A stretch of 6,047 nt of DNA from the NCBI GenBank assembly GCA_014381795.1, contig JACNKY010000197.1, positions 1-6,047 on the forward strand. The letters are read 5' to 3'. Origin of the DNA: Pseudomonadota bacterium. GTDB taxonomy: Bacteria; SAR324; NAC60-12. The position numbers and the translations under genes were made by a program. The notes below the pieces were generated by a model. The model worked only from the letters and a program-made list of their open reading frames with translations, did no database searches and was not told where the DNA came from. Shown piece by piece: positions 5,501-6,047 of this stretch (positions are counted from its first letter, which is position 1; each line of letters opens with the position of its first letter).

Positions 5501-6047
5501 TCGAGCGAAATTTTGAAAGAAAACCCTTTCAGGTTCCTTTGCCTATTTCAAAGAGTTTGAGTATTCCACGTTCCAGGATAAAGGTTGAATTTATCCGTAA
5601 AAGTGCTAAGTGGCAATTCAGCTCAATGTTGAGTAGCAAAGAAGCCGGAGGTTCCGATTTACTTTCTAATAAAGATAATTCAGCAGAAAAAGTAATGCCG
5701 ATGTTCGAGGCAAACTTGGTAGAAGGGCTTGCCCGCTGTACTTTTAGTGGATATGTAGGTTTTGGTGGAAAACATCTTTCTACCTTTGAAAAACCTGCTG
5801 CACAAGTTCATAGTGATATTGCAATGAATCCTGTTTCAGGAGGAACATTATTTACCTTGGCTACTGAAATAAAAAAATTTTTTGACTCTTTTAACGTTTC
5901 ATCGCGTGAATTAATGGCAGACATACATTACATCCGTGATATTTTCATGATCTGTCACGTTAACAAGCTTAATACTCTTTCACTTATTGTGCGTGATAAT
6001 CTGGGTGAGCAATTTGTGATCAACTTTGATATACATAAAATTGCCAT
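2506..6047 (+). CDS. cyaA: Class I adenylate cyclase homologue with a large insertion (3' end missing)
   Basis: The 1180 codons visible have no stop, and the gene runs off the right edge. Class I adenylate cyclases convert ATP to cAMP in the cytoplasm using a nucleotidyltransferase fold. Matches to E. coli CyaA, recognised from memory, are collinear. INRLRLESLM (82-91) matches the CyaA N terminus (INQLRVDRAL). GSLGGIGHKPDSDMD (202-216) aligns without gaps to the GS...SDLD signature, with D214 and D216 as metal ligands. TEIYFF (530-535, E531 the likely third acid) and GSMAYSLMLNDFL (556-568) match the VEVSFF and GSTQHILLLDEF segments. IGVFPEEDW (595-603) matches QGVLTPNEW. LPKALLNCWWLE (684-695), LDPWW (747-751) and a C-terminal stretch (about 1070-1165) also match. 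Oddities are about 280 extra residues between D216 and E531, an acidic linker (613-645), and Q218 where CyaA has tryptophan. No signal peptide or membrane segment is seen. The ATG at 2506 is the first start after an in-frame stop at 2467; no Shine-Dalgarno site is evident. Family membership is well supported; cyclase activity is inferred. Confidence 0.82.
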   Translation, partial: MITDTTNSGLSQLERQLELLNTFNLQVPCNPQGEFAEAGFKTLLQSLSTTKISDSLRGSYHTEQLKSWKEYAQREFNEMGRINRLRLESLMQLSDEEMHRTMFEGLLIFDINPEDSPPLEVYEKTGKYNDDGKPVMRSIAFDVFQKDAIHGIAGIERFLPSHAIKGEAGMDAHLEQEFAGKDLVSHFKQDSGKMIKALTTIGSLGGIGHKPDSDMDAQVIINTNPEFQFNWNDADFLVAMIANVMESFYDNYFRTSLTSKERTELHNSAIETLKERSSIGLNEDEQGAIDTIFASSFRKELRNLIQVHLQNCPAEDQRNIFQKAVITTLNAFPDCEDLLSPLNNFFSFIKINAGDLQQKAFPFSLKNFNKDIILKWLVQFYRHTFLDDAGARQVLWRYAISNNMSPDTVPEEKQVDCYLKSLTHNSQLSLLLNEFFEHLSNKVAYTSRANVTEAIKVLRQHFSTESFKLDEGLEKQIMSKQEVSYSNRMVKLIEIFSDSQAKDVEADIEYPLHLKIQQATAYLTKKYPTTEIYFFTNILRKQRNGHHTPFLVSPEGSMAYSLMLNDFLLNPAAMICGITPMPFDLPKSFKILSSIGVFPEEDWTLKQNLVAEYELKGKAVDPESEGEKENIAAEKSPILEQETESFVLGKLPNWGEIIIPREMFLGHALPIFLRESEKISHRNLPKALLNCWWLEMIVCIDKENDLPTSLTRLLWNPEGRNFIKEQRKGPLIDAIIKMEEDYPALQLDPWWLKFTEMLIRFESYEQEEEEEPDFELNTLSETQKNIVFCFSQHMRISDVINFGDEGRPFFQDENASWRSRALVDFYNIFFSVPEDRRELIRFSEGRDDAGNKVEKMLKKLFLESMTRVEKKLCKIGHTRALTKISNQLARLSENGFEKEKTTEFLSPLLDVVNQRVSIEDRKVLVKLKNKVPLNKIEQMQAKIVYEELQKLKSVQGDIVDYFSQFSVKMEESWVRKTITNAKVKIAGNTLENVIFKFHFERNFERKPFQVPLPISKSLSIPRSRIKVEFIRKSAKWQFSSMLSSKEAGGSDLLSNKDNSAEKVMPMFEANLVEGLARCTFSGYVGFGGKHLSTFEKPAAQVHSDIAMNPVSGGTLFTLATEIKKFFDSFNVSSRELMADIHYIRDIFMICHVNKLNTLSLIVRDNLGEQFVINFDIHKIA

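Noticed and set aside
1..6047. CRISPR arrays, tRNA or rRNA genes, insertion sequences, attachment sites
   Set aside because: No regularly spaced repeats, cloverleaf-like sequences, transposase motifs or flanking inverted repeats were found on reading either strand.

Overview
The window comes from a flagellated, diderm (Gram-negative) bacterium with AT-rich DNA (roughly 40% G+C by eye). The evidence is the end of FlgG (distal rod), a long-form FlgA (periplasmic P-ring chaperone) and a lipobox-bearing FlgH (L-ring lipoprotein); the L ring sits in the outer membrane. The order flgG-flgA-flgH is known from several non-enteric lineages, including delta-type proteobacteria, alphaproteobacteria and Leptospira. 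The proteins are divergent enough that I would not name a genus.

Layout: bases 1-116 hold the last 37 codons of flgG. flgA (203-1216, GTG start) follows after an 86-base gap. flgH (1404-2174, GTG start) follows after a 187-base gap that carries a near-perfect 16-base palindrome. A 331-base gap (2175-2505) comes next. It holds two perfect palindromes (14 and 16 bases) and an extended -10-like promoter, but no convincing gene. From 2506 to the right edge runs one open frame of 1180 codons that does not end in the window.

The large frame is the most interesting item. I recognise it as a class I (enterobacterial CyaA-type) adenylate cyclase homologue. It aligns without gaps to the nucleotidyltransferase signature of CyaA (GS, then SD-x-D). 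Further collinear matches to CyaA occur before and after that signature. Relative to CyaA it carries about 280 extra residues exactly between the two halves of the catalytic nucleotidyltransferase core, and about 65 extra residues at the N terminus.

Together the genes cover flagellar rod and ring assembly, followed by a probable cAMP-producing enzyme in the same orientation. The P-ring gene flgI, which often follows flgH, is not between flgH and the cyclase. The long gap with palindromes and a promoter candidate suggests that the cyclase is a separate transcription unit, not the last gene of the flagellar operon, but a functional link cannot be excluded.
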